Origin: Nitrospira_D sp035465795
GTDB lineage: Bacteria; Nitrospirota; Nitrospiria; Nitrospirales; Nitrospiraceae
Assembly (NCBI RefSeq): GCF_049546785.1
Contig: NZ_JBMWAN010000001.1
Location: forward strand, 434,001 to 498,000
Length of the DNA: 64,000 nt
Direction: 5' to 3'
Shown: piece by piece, positions 1 through 8,326 of the stretch
Layout of the letters: each line of letters begins with the position of its first letter
Numbering within the stretch: position 1 is the stretch's first letter
Translations under genes and position numbers: made by a program
The notes under the pieces: model-generated
What the model was told of the DNA's origin: nothing
Seen by the model: the letters and a program-made list of their open reading frames with translations, nothing else
The model's database searches: none

Positions 1-605
1 TGCACGCTATGCGTCGCGTCGAACACGACGGGATAGCCGAAGCTCCGCATGATGGGAAACGAACGCATATCGACGACGAGGTTGTTGTAGCCGAAGGAGG
101 ATCCGCGCTCGGTGAGCACGATGCGCTGGCTTCCGCACTCTTCCACTTTCTTCACCGCATTCGCCATTTCAGGCGGTGACAGGAATTGCCCCTTCTTCAC
201 ATTGACGACCTTGCCGGTCTTCGCCGCGGCGATAAGTAGATCCGTCTGGCGACAGAGAAAGGCTGGAATCTGCAATACATCAACCACCTTCCCCGCCTCA
301 GTCGCCTGCTCGTCCGTGTGGACGTCGGTGAGCACCGGAAGCCCCAACTGGTCTTTGACCTTCTTCAGGACCGCGAGACCCTGCTCAAGGCCCGGACCGC
401 GGTAGGACTTGATGGAAGTGCGGTTGGCTTTATCGAACGAAGCCTTGAAGACGTAGGGAATCCCGAGGGACTTGGCGATCTCCGCAATCCGGCCGGCCGT
501 GTCCATCACGAGCTGCTCGCTCTCGATGACACAGGGACCGGCAATCAGGAACGGCCGATGTCCCGCGCCGACCTTGAATGAACCAATCTGAACTTCGTGT
601 GCCAT
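1..605 (-). CDS. kdsA: 3-deoxy-8-phosphooctulonate synthase (KDO-8-P synthase), partial
   Basis: The frame is open from the left edge of the window to an ATG at 605, giving about 201 N-terminal codons; the C-terminus lies outside. The product begins MAHEVQIGSF and carries the family-typical segments IAGPCVIES, YVFKASFDKANR, GLAVLKKVK, TDVHTDEQA, QIPAFLCRQTDLL and VNVKKGQFLSP. The enzyme condenses arabinose 5-phosphate with phosphoenolpyruvate to make KDO 8-phosphate, the first step toward the KDO sugar of lipid A core, in the cytosol. It is the last visible gene of the lepA-to-kdsA operon and is separated from pyrG by about 150 bases containing a hairpin repeat. A purine-rich stretch (GGAAGAAG) precedes the ATG. 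Confidence 0.93.
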   Translation of the reverse strand, partial: MAHEVQIGSFKVGAGHRPFLIAGPCVIESEQLVMDTAGRIAEIAKSLGIPYVFKASFDKANRTSIKSYRGPGLEQGLAVLKKVKDQLGLPVLTDVHTDEQATEAGKVVDVLQIPAFLCRQTDLLIAAAKTGKVVNVKKGQFLSPPEMANAVKKVEECGSQRIVLTERGSSFGYNNLVVDMRSFPIMRSFGYPVVFDATHSV

Positions 606-630
606 AATCCAATCTTCTTCCAACTTCTTT

Positions 631-755
631 TGCGATGCTCAAACAGGCTATCCAACAAGGCCGCAGGCGAGACAAACCCGGAGGCGTACCCTCAGGGGTA
701 CGTTGAGGATTTTGTCGAGCCGAGAACGAAGTTGGGAGCCTGCTTCAGCATCGCA
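631..755. repeat. Long imperfect palindromic element between pyrG and kdsA
   Basis: The ends are near-perfect inverted copies (positions 631-649 and 737-755, about 19 bases, two mismatches). The interior also pairs partially around a central gtaccc/gggtac palindrome, so the whole 125 bases can fold into one long hairpin. It contains no credible gene. It looks like a REP/MITE-type dispersed intergenic repeat or an RNA hairpin that modulates kdsA expression within the operon. No second copy was found by eye in the window. Confidence 0.6.
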
Positions 756-757
756 AC

Positions 758-2359
758 TTAGTGTCCACACTTGCGGCGCAACGCGGCACCGACAAATCCG
801 CTGAACAAGGGATGTGGATGGTGCGGGCGCGAGCGGTACTCGGGATGGAACTGCGTCGCCAGGAACCAGGGATGCTCTTTGAGTTCGACGATCTCCACCA
901 GCCGTCCGTCCGGCGACAGGCCGCTCAGAACCAACCCCTTGGCCGTCAGTTGTTCACGATAGGCATTGTTGAATTCGTAGCGGTGGCGATGCCGTTCACG
1001 GACCTCGCTCACCCCGTACATCTTCTGCGCCAGCGTGCCCTCGCCCAATTTGCAGAGATAGGAGCCCAGCCGCATCGTCCCGCCCTTGTCGCTGACCCCT
1101 TGCTGATCGGACATCAAGTGGATCACCTGATGGGGCGACCGTTCGTCGAACTCGGCGCTATTGGCCCCCGCTAATCCGGCCACATTCCTTGCAAACTCAA
1201 TCGTCGCGCACTGCATCCCCAAACAGAGCCCGAGAAACGGCACCTGGCGCTCGCGCGCATACGTGATGGTGAGAATCTTCCCTTCGATCCCGCGCGTCCC
1301 GAACCCGCCGGGAATCAAGATCCCGTCGGCCTCGCGCAGGATCCGCTCCGTCCCCTGACGCTCGACGTCTTCGGACTCAATCCAGGAAATATTGACCTTG
1401 GTTTCATGATCGATCCCGCCATGCACCAGCGCTTCAGACAGACTCTTGTAACACTCCTTGAGCCCGGCATACTTGCCGACCAGCGCAATCGACACCTCGT
1501 GCTTGGGGTGCTTGATCTTCTGCACCATCGCATCCCATTCACGGAGATTGGGAGGACCGGTCTCGATGTGCAACTGCCGGACAATCAATTCGTCGAGGCC
1601 TTCCTTCCGGAAGACGATCGGCACCTCGTAGATCGTTTCGACATCTTTGGCGGTGATGACGGCATCCTTCTCGACGTTGCAGAACATCGCGATCTTGGCC
1701 TTCATCTCCGGCGGAATGTACCGGTCGGTCCGGCACAACAAAATATTCGGCTGGATACCGATCTCACGCAGCTTGTTCACGGAATGCTGGGTGGGCTTCG
1801 TCTTGAGTTCGCCGGCTGCGCCGATATAGGGCACCAGCGTGAGATGGACATACAGGACGTTATCGCGCCCCACATCGTAGGGCATCTGCCGGATCGATTC
1901 GAGAAACGGCAGACTCTCAATATCGCCGACCGTCCCGCCGATCTCGACGATCGTGACATCCATGCCCTTCGAGATGCGCATGATGCATTGCTTGATCTCG
2001 TCCGTGATATGCGGAACGACCTGCACGGTGCCGCCGAGATAATCGCCCCGCCGCTCTTTGGTAATGACGGAGTTGTAGATCCGGCCGGTCGTATAGTTGT
2101 TTTCCTTGGTCAGCGAGAGCGACGTGAACCGTTCATAGTGGCCGAGGTCGAGATCCGTTTCCGCCCCGTCATCGGTCACGAACACTTCGCCGTGCTGGTA
2201 CGGGTTCATCGTTCCCGGATCGACGTTGATGTACGGGTCGAGCTTCAGGAAGGTAATCTTCAACCCGCGGCTTTCGAGAAGGTTCCCGATGGAGGCCGAA
2301 GCCAGCCCTTTACCCAACGACGAGACCACTCCGCCTGTCACGAAAATAAATTTGCTCAT
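758..2359 (-). CDS. pyrG: CTP synthase
   Basis: The 533-residue product has the usual family length. It makes CTP from UTP, ATP and glutamine. The N-terminal synthase domain begins SKFIFVTGGVVSSLGKG with the nucleotide loop; the C-terminal class I glutamine amidotransferase domain has the nucleophile in GLCLGMQ and the TQFHPE histidine/glutamate pair. The frame extends 10 codons upstream, but the ATG at 2359 matches the conserved N-terminus and follows a GGGGG ribosome-binding stretch. It lies between kdsB and kdsA; KdsB consumes CTP to activate KDO, so the placement makes metabolic sense. Cytosolic. Confidence 0.97.
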   Translation of the reverse strand: MSKFIFVTGGVVSSLGKGLASASIGNLLESRGLKITFLKLDPYINVDPGTMNPYQHGEVFVTDDGAETDLDLGHYERFTSLSLTKENNYTTGRIYNSVITKERRGDYLGGTVQVVPHITDEIKQCIMRISKGMDVTIVEIGGTVGDIESLPFLESIRQMPYDVGRDNVLYVHLTLVPYIGAAGELKTKPTQHSVNKLREIGIQPNILLCRTDRYIPPEMKAKIAMFCNVEKDAVITAKDVETIYEVPIVFRKEGLDELIVRQLHIETGPPNLREWDAMVQKIKHPKHEVSIALVGKYAGLKECYKSLSEALVHGGIDHETKVNISWIESEDVERQGTERILREADGILIPGGFGTRGIEGKILTITYARERQVPFLGLCLGMQCATIEFARNVAGLAGANSAEFDERSPHQVIHLMSDQQGVSDKGGTMRLGSYLCKLGEGTLAQKMYGVSEVRERHRHRYEFNNAYREQLTAKGLVLSGLSPDGRLVEIVELKEHPWFLATQFHPEYRSRPHHPHPLFSGFVGAALRRKCGH

Positions 2360-2408
2360 GGTTGCCCCCACGATCGGCGACCGCCCCATTGCGATGCGTC
2401 CACCCGTC

Positions 2409-3209
2409 TCATCGGCTCGGCACCACTCGATTCCGGCCCAATTCCCGCTTCATCGAATCGTACTGCTGCAGCTTCTCGACCACCTCCGGCACATCCTCCG
2501 GCATGTCCACGCGCAACGACGCATGCCCGGTCTCCCAGACCCTGATGCGAACCCCGTTTTCCAGCGCGCGGAGCTGCTCCAGCTTCTCGGCATCTTCCAG
2601 GGGGCTGGTGCCCATCGCGGCGATCCGCAACAGAGTGTCCTTCGTGTACATATAGACGCCCAGGTGGATATAGTGGAGACCGCTCACGACCTGCCGGCTC
2701 GGATCGTCGCGTACCCAGGGAATCGGCGCACGCGAAAAATACAATGCGTAGCCTCGCGCATCAGAGACCACTTTGACGATCGCCGGATTCTGGAGGTCAT
2801 CCGTCGCATCCATCTTCCGCTTCAACGTCCCCATGTCCGCGCCGCTTTCCATAAACGGTTCGATGAGGTCCGAGAGCAGTTCGGGGTTCAGCGGAATCTC
2901 GTCGCCCTGCAAATTCACGAAACACTCGCCGGCAAACATCCGCGCCACGCCGGCCACCCGGTCGGTGCCCGTGCGGTAGTCCCCGGTCATCATCACGACG
3001 CGCCCGCCGAACTGATCCACCGCCTGCTTGATCCGGTCATCGTCGGTGGCCACCAGCACCTCGTCCACCGACCGGCAGGCCGCAGCCTGTTCATACACAT
3101 GCTGGATCATGGGTTTCCCACCCAACTGGGCCAGCGGCTTTCCGGGGAAGCGGGACGACCCGTAGCGCGCAGGAATGACGACGGTCACCGATTGCGACGA
3201 GTTACCCAT
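2409..3209 (-). CDS. kdsB: 3-deoxy-manno-octulosonate cytidylyltransferase (CMP-KDO synthetase)
   Basis: The product of 266 residues activates KDO with CTP to CMP-KDO for lipid A glycosylation. It shows the nucleotidyltransferase start VTVVIPARYGSSRFPGKPL, the EVLVATDDDRI strand, MTGDYRTGTDR and NLQGDEIPLN. The ATG at 3209 lies inside the end of hldA (8-base overlap), implying translational coupling; the longer frame upstream only reads through hldA in another frame. CTP synthase is encoded directly downstream. Confidence 0.95.
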   Translation of the reverse strand: MGNSSQSVTVVIPARYGSSRFPGKPLAQLGGKPMIQHVYEQAAACRSVDEVLVATDDDRIKQAVDQFGGRVVMMTGDYRTGTDRVAGVARMFAGECFVNLQGDEIPLNPELLSDLIEPFMESGADMGTLKRKMDATDDLQNPAIVKVVSDARGYALYFSRAPIPWVRDDPSRQVVSGLHYIHLGVYMYTKDTLLRIAAMGTSPLEDAEKLEQLRALENGVRIRVWETGHASLRVDMPEDVPEVVEKLQQYDSMKRELGRNRVVPSR

Positions 3210-4227
3210 TCCCCACCGCCTCCAATAACTGCTCGGGGGAAACCGTTGCGGTCCCGACCATGCCGACGACGATCCCGGCCGCATAATTGGCCAGCGTCGC
3301 GCCTTCGCGCATGCTGGCGCCGGTCGAGAGCGCGAGGGCCAGGGTGCCGATCACGGTATCGCCGGCGCCCGTGACATCGTAAACCTGGCGCGCCTGCGTC
3401 GGCAAATGCCAGGAACTTCCTTCCCCCTCGTAGAGGCTCATGCCTTTTTCACCGCGGGTAATCAGGACGGACTGGCAGCCCAGTCGCTGCCGGAGCAGTG
3501 CCCCCGCCTGATCGACAGTCTGATCGTCATCGCCGTGCAGCCCGGCCGCCTGCGTGGCTTCCAGATGATTCGGAGTCATCACGGTGACATTCTTATAGTA
3601 ACTGAAGTGCTCGACCTTGGGGTCCACGATGATCGGAATCCGGCGCAAGGCGGCCAGCCTCGTTAATTCCGTCATGAGCTGAGCCGTCACGACTCCCTTC
3701 GCATAGTCGGACACGACCAGGCAGGACAATTCCCGCATACGGGATTCGACATACCGCAACATACGTTTCTGCAGCGTGCCCTTCAGCTCCTGGCGCCCCT
3801 CCACGTCGTACCGCACGATCTGCTGGTTATGGGCGATGACTCGGCTTTTTCGCGTCGTGGGACGGTCGTGATCGATGATGACGCCGCCACGGGAAGACCG
3901 GCCTGTCCGCCGGCTTCCCAGCTCTTTCAGCAGCAACCGTCCGCTCTCATCGGCTCCGATCACGCCGCAGAGGTCGGCCTTGCCGCCCAACGCCAGGATG
4001 TTATTGAACACATTGGCCGCGCCGCCCAACCGCAGGGATTCGGACTCCACATGCACGACCGGCACCGGCGCTTCGGGAGAAATCCGGCTGACCCGCCCCA
4101 TGACATAATGGTCCAGAATGAGATCGCCGATGACCAGCACGCAGGCCTGGGGAAATCGCTGCACGTACTGACGGAGCGCCTTCGGAGAGGCCGGCGATTT
4201 GGAGCCGCTGCATACCTGAGGTGCCAT
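3202..4227 (-). CDS. hldA: D-glycero-beta-D-manno-heptose-7-phosphate kinase (RfaE domain I)
   Basis: A PfkB/ribokinase-family sugar kinase of 341 residues. It shows VLVIGDLILDHYVMGRVSRISPEAPVPV near the N-terminus, RLGGAANVFNNILALGG for substrate binding, VVSDYAKGVV, and the C-terminal DVTGAGDTVIG anion hole with catalytic Asp. This matches the kinase half of E. coli HldE; the nucleotidyltransferase half is absent, so a separate HldC/RfaE2 would be needed elsewhere. It phosphorylates heptose 7-phosphate at C1 for LPS inner core. A much longer open frame runs back through lepB but is a shadow; ATG 4227 is 20 bases after the lepB stop. Confidence 0.93.
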   Translation of the reverse strand: MAPQVCSGSKSPASPKALRQYVQRFPQACVLVIGDLILDHYVMGRVSRISPEAPVPVVHVESESLRLGGAANVFNNILALGGKADLCGVIGADESGRLLLKELGSRRTGRSSRGGVIIDHDRPTTRKSRVIAHNQQIVRYDVEGRQELKGTLQKRMLRYVESRMRELSCLVVSDYAKGVVTAQLMTELTRLAALRRIPIIVDPKVEHFSYYKNVTVMTPNHLEATQAAGLHGDDDQTVDQAGALLRQRLGCQSVLITRGEKGMSLYEGEGSSWHLPTQARQVYDVTGAGDTVIGTLALALSTGASMREGATLANYAAGIVVGMVGTATVSPEQLLEAVGNG

Positions 4228-4247
4228 GGCCTGCTGCCTGTCCTTCC

Positions 4248-5003
4248 CTACTGAATCGCCTTGCCGAACCGGTCCCATCGAACCCACTCGGTCCAATCGC
4301 CCTGCCCGCTCCAGGACCAATAAATGCGAAAGGCTTTGCCCCTGATCTTCTCTTCGCGCACATAGCCCCAGAACCGGCTGTCGAGGCTCTGATCCCGATT
4401 GTCGCCCATGACAAAATAGGAGCCTTCCGGGACGGTCACCGGCCCGAAGTTGTCGCGCGGATTGACCGAACTGTCGATGATGCCGGGATCGATGCGCTGC
4501 GTAAAGGCTTTGTCGTCCAACGGCTGCCCGTTCACGAGGACCATTTTGTTTCGAATCTGCACCGTATCGCCGGGCCCGCCCACGATCCGCTTGATGAAGT
4601 CTTTCTCTTCGTCTTCGGGAAACCGGAACACGATGATGTCGCCCCGCTGCGGTTTCCCGAAAGCGACGACCGTACTGGAGGTATAGCAATTCACCGGAGG
4701 AAAGGCGGGTTGCAGTTTGCAATCGGTCGGCCACTGCAGGCCGTACGCCAGCTTGCTGACCAGAATATGATCCCCGATCAGCAGCGTGGGAATCATCGAC
4801 CCGGACGGAATCTTGAACGCCTGCACCACGAACACGCGAATGGCAAACGCCAGCAGCATCGCCACGACGATGGCTTCGGCATATTCACGAACGATCGATT
4901 TGGCGGTCGGCCGATCCGCGGCGGTGTCCGGCGACCCGGAGGAAGCCTCGGCCGAAGGATCAGGCACATCGTCCAGATTGGGAGGGGTCGGCTCGGCGCT
5001 CAT
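4248..5003 (-). CDS. lepB: Signal peptidase I
   Basis: A 251-residue membrane protease that cleaves signal peptides of Sec- and Tat-exported proteins on the periplasmic side. A proline/serine-rich cytoplasmic N-terminus (about 1-35) precedes one hydrophobic segment (about 42-60). The catalytic serine is S69 in PSGSM and the general base lysine K138 in KRIVGGPGD; the conserved GDNRDQSLDSR box follows. The start codon overlaps the lepA stop (ATGA), so the two genes are translationally coupled, the arrangement well known from E. coli. It would process the many secreted proteins and porins encoded in this window. Confidence 0.96.
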   Translation of the reverse strand: MSAEPTPPNLDDVPDPSAEASSGSPDTAADRPTAKSIVREYAEAIVVAMLLAFAIRVFVVQAFKIPSGSMIPTLLIGDHILVSKLAYGLQWPTDCKLQPAFPPVNCYTSSTVVAFGKPQRGDIIVFRFPEDEEKDFIKRIVGGPGDTVQIRNKMVLVNGQPLDDKAFTQRIDPGIIDSSVNPRDNFGPVTVPEGSYFVMGDNRDQSLDSRFWGYVREEKIRGKAFRIYWSWSGQGDWTEWVRWDRFGKAIQ

Positions 5004-6799
5004 TCGTCACCGACTTTTAAGAGGGCGAGAAACGCCTCTTGCGGAACGTCGACGCTCCCCACCGACTTCATGCGCTTTTTCCCTTCCTTCTGCTTTTCGA
5101 GCAACTTCCGTTTGCGGGAGATGTCACCGCCATAGCATTTGGCGATCACGTTCTTCTTCATCGCGCCGATCGTCTCGCGGGCGATGATCTTATTCCCGAT
5201 CGCCGCCTGGATGGCGATTTCAAACATCTGGCGGGGAATGAGCTCTTTCATCTTCTCCGCCATCTGCCTTCCACGATAGTAGGCCCGTTCTTCATGCGTA
5301 ATAAACGACAAGGCATCGACCGCCTCGCCGTTCAGCAGAATATCGATCTTCACCAGCTTGGACTCCCGATAGCCGAGCAGTTCGTAGTCCAGCGACGCGT
5401 AGCCCTGCGTGCGCGACTTCAGCTTGTCGTAAAAGTCCAGGATCACTTCGTTGAGCGGCATCTCGTAGCTGATAACCACCCGCGTCGGGTCGAGGAAATG
5501 GATATCCCTCTGAATGCCGCGGCGCTCCTGACAAAGCTTGAGAATCGACCCCATATACCGTTCGGGCGTGATGACGGTGGCCAGAATAAAGGGCTCCTCG
5601 AACGATTCGATGCTGCTCGGCTCCGGCAGCTCGGCCGGATTGTCGATTTCCAGCACATCGCCTTTCGTCGTCAGAACGCGATAGACCACCGTCGGGGCCG
5701 TGGTAATCAGCGTCAGCCCGTACTCCCGTTCCAGGCGCTCCTGAATGATCTCCATGTGCAGCAGACCCAGAAAGCCGCACCGGAACCCGAACCCGAGCGC
5801 CAGCGAGGTCTCCGGCTCATAGATGAAGGAGGAGTCGTTCAAACGCAGCTTGACCAGCGCATCCCGCAAGTCTTCGTATTTCGCCGTATCGGTCGAATAG
5901 AGGCCGCAGAAGACCAGAGGCTTCACTTCCTTGTAGCCGGGGAACGGGGTGCTCGTCGGCTGGGCGGCATCGGTCAGCGTGTCGCCGATCTTGACGTCCG
6001 CCACTTCCCGCATGTTCGCACAGAGATAGCCCGCTTCGCCGGTCAACAATTCGGATTTCTTGGTCCGCTTCGGCGTGAACTGCCCGACCTCCATCACTTC
6101 GAAAACCCGATCGTTCGACATCACTTTGATCTTCATGCCGGGACGAACCGAACCGTCGACGATCCGGGTCAAGACGATCACGCCCTGGTAATTGTCAAAC
6201 CAGGAATCGAAGATGAGCGCCTTCAGCGAAGCGTTGGGATCCCCCGAAGGCGGCGGAATCCGCTCGATGACGGCCTCCAGCACCTCCGGCACCCCCTTGC
6301 CCTCCTTGGCGCTGATCAGCATGGCATCGCTGGCATCCAGCTGCAGCACATCCGAAATCGACTGTTTGGTGCCTTCGACATCGGCGCTGGCCAGATCGAT
6401 CTTATTGATGACCGGGATGATGGTGAGGTTGTTCGCCATGGCCAGATTCACATTGGCAATGGTCTGCGCCTGGACTCCCTGAGTGGCATCCACCAGCAAG
6501 AGCGCTCCTTCGCAGGCCGCAAGACTGCGGGAGACTTCATAGGTAAAGTCCACATGCCCTGGCGTATCGATCAAATGCAGCGAGTAGATCTTCCCGTCTT
6601 TGGCTCGATACTTGATCGCAACCGCATGGGCCTTGATCGTAATGCCACGTTCCCGTTCCAGGTCCATGGCATCAAGGATCTGCTCCTTGGCCTCCCGGGC
6701 GGTCACCGCGCCAGTTGCGTCGAGGATCCGGTCAGCGAGGGTTGATTTGCCGTGATCGATATGGGCGATAATCGAGAAATTGCGAATAAGACTTTGCAA
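5000..6799 (-). CDS. lepA: Elongation factor 4 (ribosome back-translocase GTPase)
   Basis: The 599-residue product has the standard LepA length. It carries the GTPase motifs AHIDHGKSTL (G1), DTPGHVDF (G3) and NKIDL (G4), EF-G-like domains, and the LepA-specific C-terminus with GGDISRKRKLLEKQKEGKKRM cut short here to its GGDISRKRK core. The best start is TTG at 6799 giving MQSLIRNFSIIAHID; the open frame continues 30 codons upstream but would begin in the promoter. A consensus sigma-70 promoter ends about 24 bases before this start. First gene of the operon. Confidence 0.95.
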   Translation of the reverse strand: MQSLIRNFSIIAHIDHGKSTLADRILDATGAVTAREAKEQILDAMDLERERGITIKAHAVAIKYRAKDGKIYSLHLIDTPGHVDFTYEVSRSLAACEGALLLVDATQGVQAQTIANVNLAMANNLTIIPVINKIDLASADVEGTKQSISDVLQLDASDAMLISAKEGKGVPEVLEAVIERIPPPSGDPNASLKALIFDSWFDNYQGVIVLTRIVDGSVRPGMKIKVMSNDRVFEVMEVGQFTPKRTKKSELLTGEAGYLCANMREVADVKIGDTLTDAAQPTSTPFPGYKEVKPLVFCGLYSTDTAKYEDLRDALVKLRLNDSSFIYEPETSLALGFGFRCGFLGLLHMEIIQERLEREYGLTLITTAPTVVYRVLTTKGDVLEIDNPAELPEPSSIESFEEPFILATVITPERYMGSILKLCQERRGIQRDIHFLDPTRVVISYEMPLNEVILDFYDKLKSRTQGYASLDYELLGYRESKLVKIDILLNGEAVDALSFITHEERAYYRGRQMAEKMKELIPRQMFEIAIQAAIGNKIIARETIGAMKKNVIAKCYGGDISRKRKLLEKQKEGKKRMKSVGSVDVPQEAFLALLKVGDE

Positions 6800-6829
6800 A
6801 TCCAGCTCTTTTCTGAAGAAAATCGGTTC

Positions 6830-6858
6830 ATTATAGTAACTGCCCTCCGGGTTGTCAA
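6830..6858 (-). promoter_or_regulatory. Consensus sigma-70 promoter for the lepA-kdsA operon
   Basis: On the minus strand a perfect -35 TTGACA (6858-6853), a 17-base spacer and a perfect -10 TATAAT (6835-6830) are present. Transcription would start near 6823, leaving a leader of about 24 nt before the TTG start of lepA. This is an exact consensus match, so strong constitutive transcription is likely. The -35 box overlaps the -35 box of the divergent bioA promoter. Confidence 0.88.
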
Positions 6859-6880
6859 AGCGGCTGCGCGCCCGTATAAT
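6852..6880 (+). promoter_or_regulatory. Sigma-70 promoter for bioA-lhgO
   Basis: TTGTCA at 6852-6857, a 17-base spacer and a perfect TATAAT at 6875-6880 on the plus strand. Transcription would start near 6887, giving a leader of about 70 nt before the bioA ATG at 6956. The -35 hexamer shares five bases with the -35 hexamer of the divergent lepA promoter, so RNA polymerase can probably occupy only one at a time. Confidence 0.85.
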
Positions 6881-6955
6881 CCTCACCACACGCTGATTTT
6901 CTGTTCCTTTCCACGCACACCGTCGCCGGTTATCTTCTCAGACGTCTTGATTCGC

Positions 6956-8326
6956 ATGCCCAAAAGAACAGGCCCTGACAGATTAGCGGATTGGGACCAT
7001 AAATATCTCTGGCATCCCTTTACCCAGATGCAGGAGTGGGAACAGGAAGCCCCCCTCATCATCGAACGAGGGAAAGGCTCATACCTCATCGATGCGGAGG
7101 GCGACCGCTATCTCGATGGCACCTCTTCCATCTGGGTGAACCTTCATGGACATCGGCACCCGACCCTCGATCGCGCCATCAAGAACCAGCTCGGCAGGAT
7201 TGCTCACTCCACCTTTTTAGGCCTTTCCAATCCACCGGCCATTCAATTGGCGCGCGAACTGATCCGCATCGCGCCCAAGGGACTGAGACGGGTCTTCTAT
7301 TCCGACAACGGATCGACGGCGGTCGAAGTCGCCCTGAAGATGGCCGTGCAATATTGGCAGCAGCGCCATCCAGATGTCGGACCCAAGACCTCGTTTCTGC
7401 ACTTGAAGCAGGCCTATCATGGCGACACCATCGGCGCCGTCAGTGTCGGTAACATCGAACTATTCCACGGCCGATTCAAGCCGCTGCTGTTCCCGACCGT
7501 TGAAGCGGACCCGCCCTACTGCTATCGCTGTCCGCTCAAGTTGACCTACCCGGACTGCGGGACCGCCTGTGTCGATCCGCTTGAACAGCTGCTCAAGAGG
7601 CACCATCGCGACCTTGCCGGACTCATCATCGAGCCGCTGGTCCAGGCCGCGGCCGGCATGATCACGTCGCCGCCCGGCTACCTCAAACGAGTCCGTGAGC
7701 TCTGCACGAAATACCATGTCCTGTTGATTGCCGACGAAGTGGCCACCGGCTTCGGGCGGACGGGCAAGATGTTCGCCTGCCAGCATGAAGGCGTCACGCC
7801 GGATCTCATGTGTATCAGCAAGGGATTGACCGGCGGCTACATGCCCCTTGCCGCCACGTTGACGACCGAAGACATCTATAAGGCCTTCCTGGGAAGATAT
7901 GAAGACTTCAAGACCTTCTTTCACGGGCACAGCTACACGGGCAACCCGCTGGGTTGCGCCGTGGCACTCGCAAATCTGGAGGTCTTCAGGAAGGAACAAA
8001 CACTGACGAAACTGCGCCCTAAGATTGCCGCGCTCACACGCCTCCTGCGTCCGCTTGCAAGGCTGGACCATGTCGGCGAGATTCGTCAGCGGGGCTTCAT
8101 GGTGGGCATCGAGCTGGTGCGGGATTGCGCAACCAAAGCAGCCTACCCGCTCGCTGCCAGGATGGGCCACCGGGTCGCCATGGAGGCGCGCGGCCGGGGC
8201 CTCTTGCTGCGCCCGATCGGCAACGTGCTCGTCCTCATGCCTCCGCTGTCCGTCACGTTGAACGAATTGCAGCGCATGGTCTCGATCATCCGGCAATCCA
8301 TCGTGAGCACCCATGACTCCTTATGA
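6956..8326 (+). CDS. bioA: Adenosylmethionine-8-amino-7-oxononanoate aminotransferase
   Basis: A 456-residue class III PLP aminotransferase of biotin synthesis that converts KAPA to DAPA using S-adenosylmethionine as amino donor. Family hallmarks are KYLWHPFTQM near the N-terminus, DGTSSIWVNLHGHRHP, the Tyr in KQAYHGDTIGA, IADEVATGFGRTG and the PLP lysine in CISKGLTGGYMPLA. The start MPKRTGPDRLADWDH was chosen because it follows the promoter; no clear Shine-Dalgarno is visible. No other biotin genes are nearby. The 3' end overlaps lhgO by 14 bases. Confidence 0.95.
   Translation: MPKRTGPDRLADWDHKYLWHPFTQMQEWEQEAPLIIERGKGSYLIDAEGDRYLDGTSSIWVNLHGHRHPTLDRAIKNQLGRIAHSTFLGLSNPPAIQLARELIRIAPKGLRRVFYSDNGSTAVEVALKMAVQYWQQRHPDVGPKTSFLHLKQAYHGDTIGAVSVGNIELFHGRFKPLLFPTVEADPPYCYRCPLKLTYPDCGTACVDPLEQLLKRHHRDLAGLIIEPLVQAAAGMITSPPGYLKRVRELCTKYHVLLIADEVATGFGRTGKMFACQHEGVTPDLMCISKGLTGGYMPLAATLTTEDIYKAFLGRYEDFKTFFHGHSYTGNPLGCAVALANLEVFRKEQTLTKLRPKIAALTRLLRPLARLDHVGEIRQRGFMVGIELVRDCATKAAYPLAARMGHRVAMEARGRGLLLRPIGNVLVLMPPLSVTLNELQRMVSIIRQSIVSTHDSL

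Noticed and set aside
1406..2545. Long plus-strand open frame of 379 codons opposite pyrG
   Set aside because: It is antisense to the clearly functional pyrG, and its composition is the shadow of that gene in high-GC DNA.
3202..4734. hldA extended to 510 codons starting at 4734
   Set aside because: The first 169 codons run antiparallel-frame through lepB with no kinase features; the kinase begins at ATG 4227.
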